Shown: positions 62,138-64,000 of the stretch, piece after piece
Position numbering within the stretch: position 1 is the first letter of the stretch
Layout of the letters: each line of letters starts with the position of its first letter
Assembly (NCBI RefSeq): GCF_000247695.1
Contig: NW_004624776.1
Location: forward strand, 16,407,360-16,471,359
Source of the DNA: Heterocephalus glaber
Lineage: Eukaryota > Chordata > Mammalia > Rodentia > Bathyergidae
Length of the DNA: 64,000 nucleotides
Reading direction: 5' to 3'
Made by a program: the position numbers and the translations under genes
The notes under the pieces: generated by a model
What the model was told of the DNA's origin: nothing
Seen by the model: only the letters and a program-made list of their open reading frames with translations
Databases searched by the model: none

Positions 62138-63756
62138 AAGAAAAAATAATTCAGCTATGAGAATTTATAATAATATGTTTTTCTTCATAATTCTTCCATA
62201 ATCTTTAGGCTTTTAATAATATTTGATTTGTAGCTCAGCTGCATGGTCTTTTTCTCTGCTGAGTGGTACAGGCTTGCAGCTGTACATTTGTGATTTACTC
62301 TGAGGTGAGGGATTGGGTGGGATTCGCAGCAGCGGGGACCCTACTGTGAACTGTTTGGCTTTCTTTAGTCAGAGGGAACAGCAGCAGCCAGCACTTCCTG
62401 CTGTGTGCACACATACACACACACATGCATATGCACACACAGGAGGCTGAAGCAGTCTGGTGGCTCCAGGTAGTGGCCTGTGCCCAGCCTGCCCTGACCT
62501 CACCAGCTGCTCCTGGCAGAACACAGGTGCTCAGATGCAGCCCTTGGATTCCAGGGTTTTGCAACAACAATGAGCTTCAGAAAGTTAGCTTGGCTCTAGG
62601 AGAAAAGGCAGACTTCCCAGAGGGAATGAGGACTGTCGCTAGTTCTGGTAGTAAGTGTACTGAAGTGTTCTTCTAAGGTCACCTTTGGAGAGTGCATTTT
62701 ATCAGGTTTAGGGAGCAGCACAACTGGCCTCTGGATTAGTCACTGACAAACACCTGGCTATGGGCTAGGCAGGGCTGGGGATTCCCACAGGAAGAGTAAC
62801 TACCACTGAAGAAAGCTACATTCCTGATCTTAAGAACTTTTTAAACTAGATGTGCCAGCCCTTATGAGCTTTCTCTCTTTTTCATTGTTTTCAGTGCTGG
62901 GAATGAGCCCAGGACTTCTCATGTGCTAAGCTCTAACCCTGAGCAACTTCCTCTTCTTATTTTCAACCCTCCATTGCTTTCCTCAGAAGCCAGAGTATTA
63001 GATTTTCCAGACCCCCTTCCCTCCAGAGCTCTAGGATTTACATTCTGCCAAGAACAGATACTCATGCACCATGAGGGCATAAAGACAGAGCCGAGGCTGG
63101 CTCCTGCCCAGGTGTCCTCCAGGAGGCTTCCTGTCCTTAGGCTCCCAGACAGCAAACAACGGTGTGCGCCACATGCTTTGCTCCTCCTTTTTTCAAGTCT
63201 CTGAAATCTAGAAAATCAATATTTATACTGCTGTATTGCAGTTATTTGCCTAAAACATTAAGGCAGGAATAGCTATGCTCCGATAGTTTGTGACGGCTAT
63301 TGGGAGCTCACCTGTGTTGGCACAGCGGTGTTGTGTCGCTGTGACATTGTGTGCGTGAAGTACCCATGTGCAGTGCTTGTAGCATAAACACGAGAGTGTT
63401 TGCCGTCACTCGTCCTGTAGCTGAGAGCTTGCATTTTCTGTCTGTTTTCACAGAGCTTGAGAAATCCCCAAATGTCCCTACCCTTACCTAACTCCCTAAT
63501 CTTGTTCGATAGTTAGTTTTCCAGGTTCCTTCAACTTTGAAGTTGGCATTAAGTTTTTATTTTGCTTGTTTTAAATATTTATTTTCTACTGTCATCAAAG
63601 CATACTCTTAAGAAAATTATTAAAAAGGGATATAAGCACATTTATTCCCTTAAAACCAACCAAAAAAACAAAAAAAACAAATTGTTTTTAGAAGATCCAG
63701 TGTGTGAGAACCAGCCACCAAAGGTAGAAGGTACTGAGAGACCAAAGAAAGCAGAC
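62138..63756. other. Intergenic, mostly unassigned
   Basis: Contains a short (CA)n at about 62406-62442 and an ID-like antisense core at about 62885-62945 (GCTGGGAATGAGCCCAGGAC). No coding region recognised. Confidence 0.45.
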
Positions 63757-63900
63757 AGCAGGGCATGGTGGTGCATGCCTGTAATCCTAGCACTTGGGAG
63801 GCTGAGGCAGGAGGATCTCTGTAAGTTCAAGGACAGCCTGGTCTACCTAGTGAGTTCAAGCCCAGCCTGACCTACATAATGAGATCCTGTCTCAAAACAA
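63757..63900 (+). repeat. B1 SINE with internal duplication
   Basis: GGCATGGTGGTGCATGCCTG, GGACAGCCTGGTCTACCTAG, AGCCCAGCCTGACCTACATA, CCTGTCTCAAAAC. Confidence 0.92.
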
Positions 63901-64000
63901 AAGCAAAAAAGCCGACAAATTTGGGATTGCCAAAATGTGTCCCTCGGACAGCAGCAAGAGAGGCAGATTCTTGTACCTCAGATTTCAGCAGCAGAAAGAA

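Noticed and set aside
1..64000. Novel multi-gene system, CRISPR array, or phage-like module
   Set aside because: The window is ordinary rodent sequence with three conserved genes and interspersed repeats; no spaced direct-repeat array, operon or mobile defence module is visible.

Overview
This is a mammalian, clearly rodent, genomic window. It has small exons with GT/AG introns, two CpG-rich promoters, abundant B1 (7SL-derived) SINEs, classical ID elements, B1-ID dimers and a high-copy tRNA-derived SINE. The non-murid B1/ID mixture suggests a squirrel-related or castorimorph rodent (beaver/kangaroo-rat side), but that placement is an inference. No prokaryotic, phage or CRISPR content is present.

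Three genes are recognisable, and they match the human 13q12.11 neighbourhood read in the opposite direction. MRPL57 (minus, 5004-5312) encodes a mitochondrial large-subunit ribosomal protein. SKA3 (plus, exons between 5689 and about 40435) encodes the third subunit of the spindle-and-kinetochore-associated complex. SAP18 (minus, exons between 44872 and 49827) encodes a Sin3/ASAP-complex protein. MRPL57 and SKA3 are head-to-head and share one CpG island with NRF1-, ETS-, CCAAT- and CHR-like motifs. SKA3 and SAP18 are convergent, with about 4.4 kb between their poly(A) signals. From about 50.5 kb to the end I see no gene; from human synteny LATS2 would be expected further on.

Layout: 1-4.7 kb, intergenic repeats (L1 3' end, an MLT1-type LTR split by a younger LTR, SINEs). 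4.7-5.8 kb, MRPL57 and the SKA3 promoter/exon 1. 5.8-25.6 kb, the huge SKA3 intron 1, filled with antisense L1, a three-level nested transposon stack (L1 > MaLR-type provirus > solo LTR), HAL1/L1-like antisense sequence, a U6 pseudogene and many SINEs. 25.6-40.4 kb, SKA3 exons 2-9 with truncated L1 insertions that carry clear target-site duplications, a MIR, an EIF1 processed pseudogene and a small Tc1/mariner-like MITE. 40.4-44.8 kb, convergent intergenic. 44.8-50.4 kb, SAP18 and its CpG island. 50.5-64 kb, repeats only (ancient L1, MaLR-type LTRs, L2, MIR, SINEs).

The observation most worth checking is in the last coding exon of SKA3. The reading frame departs from the conserved C-terminus after five codons, while a well-conserved 33-codon C-terminal reading survives in another frame. 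I found no evidence of an undescribed multi-gene system. The rest of the interest lies in cleanly resolvable nested insertions and in two co-segregating subfamilies of the tRNA-derived SINE.
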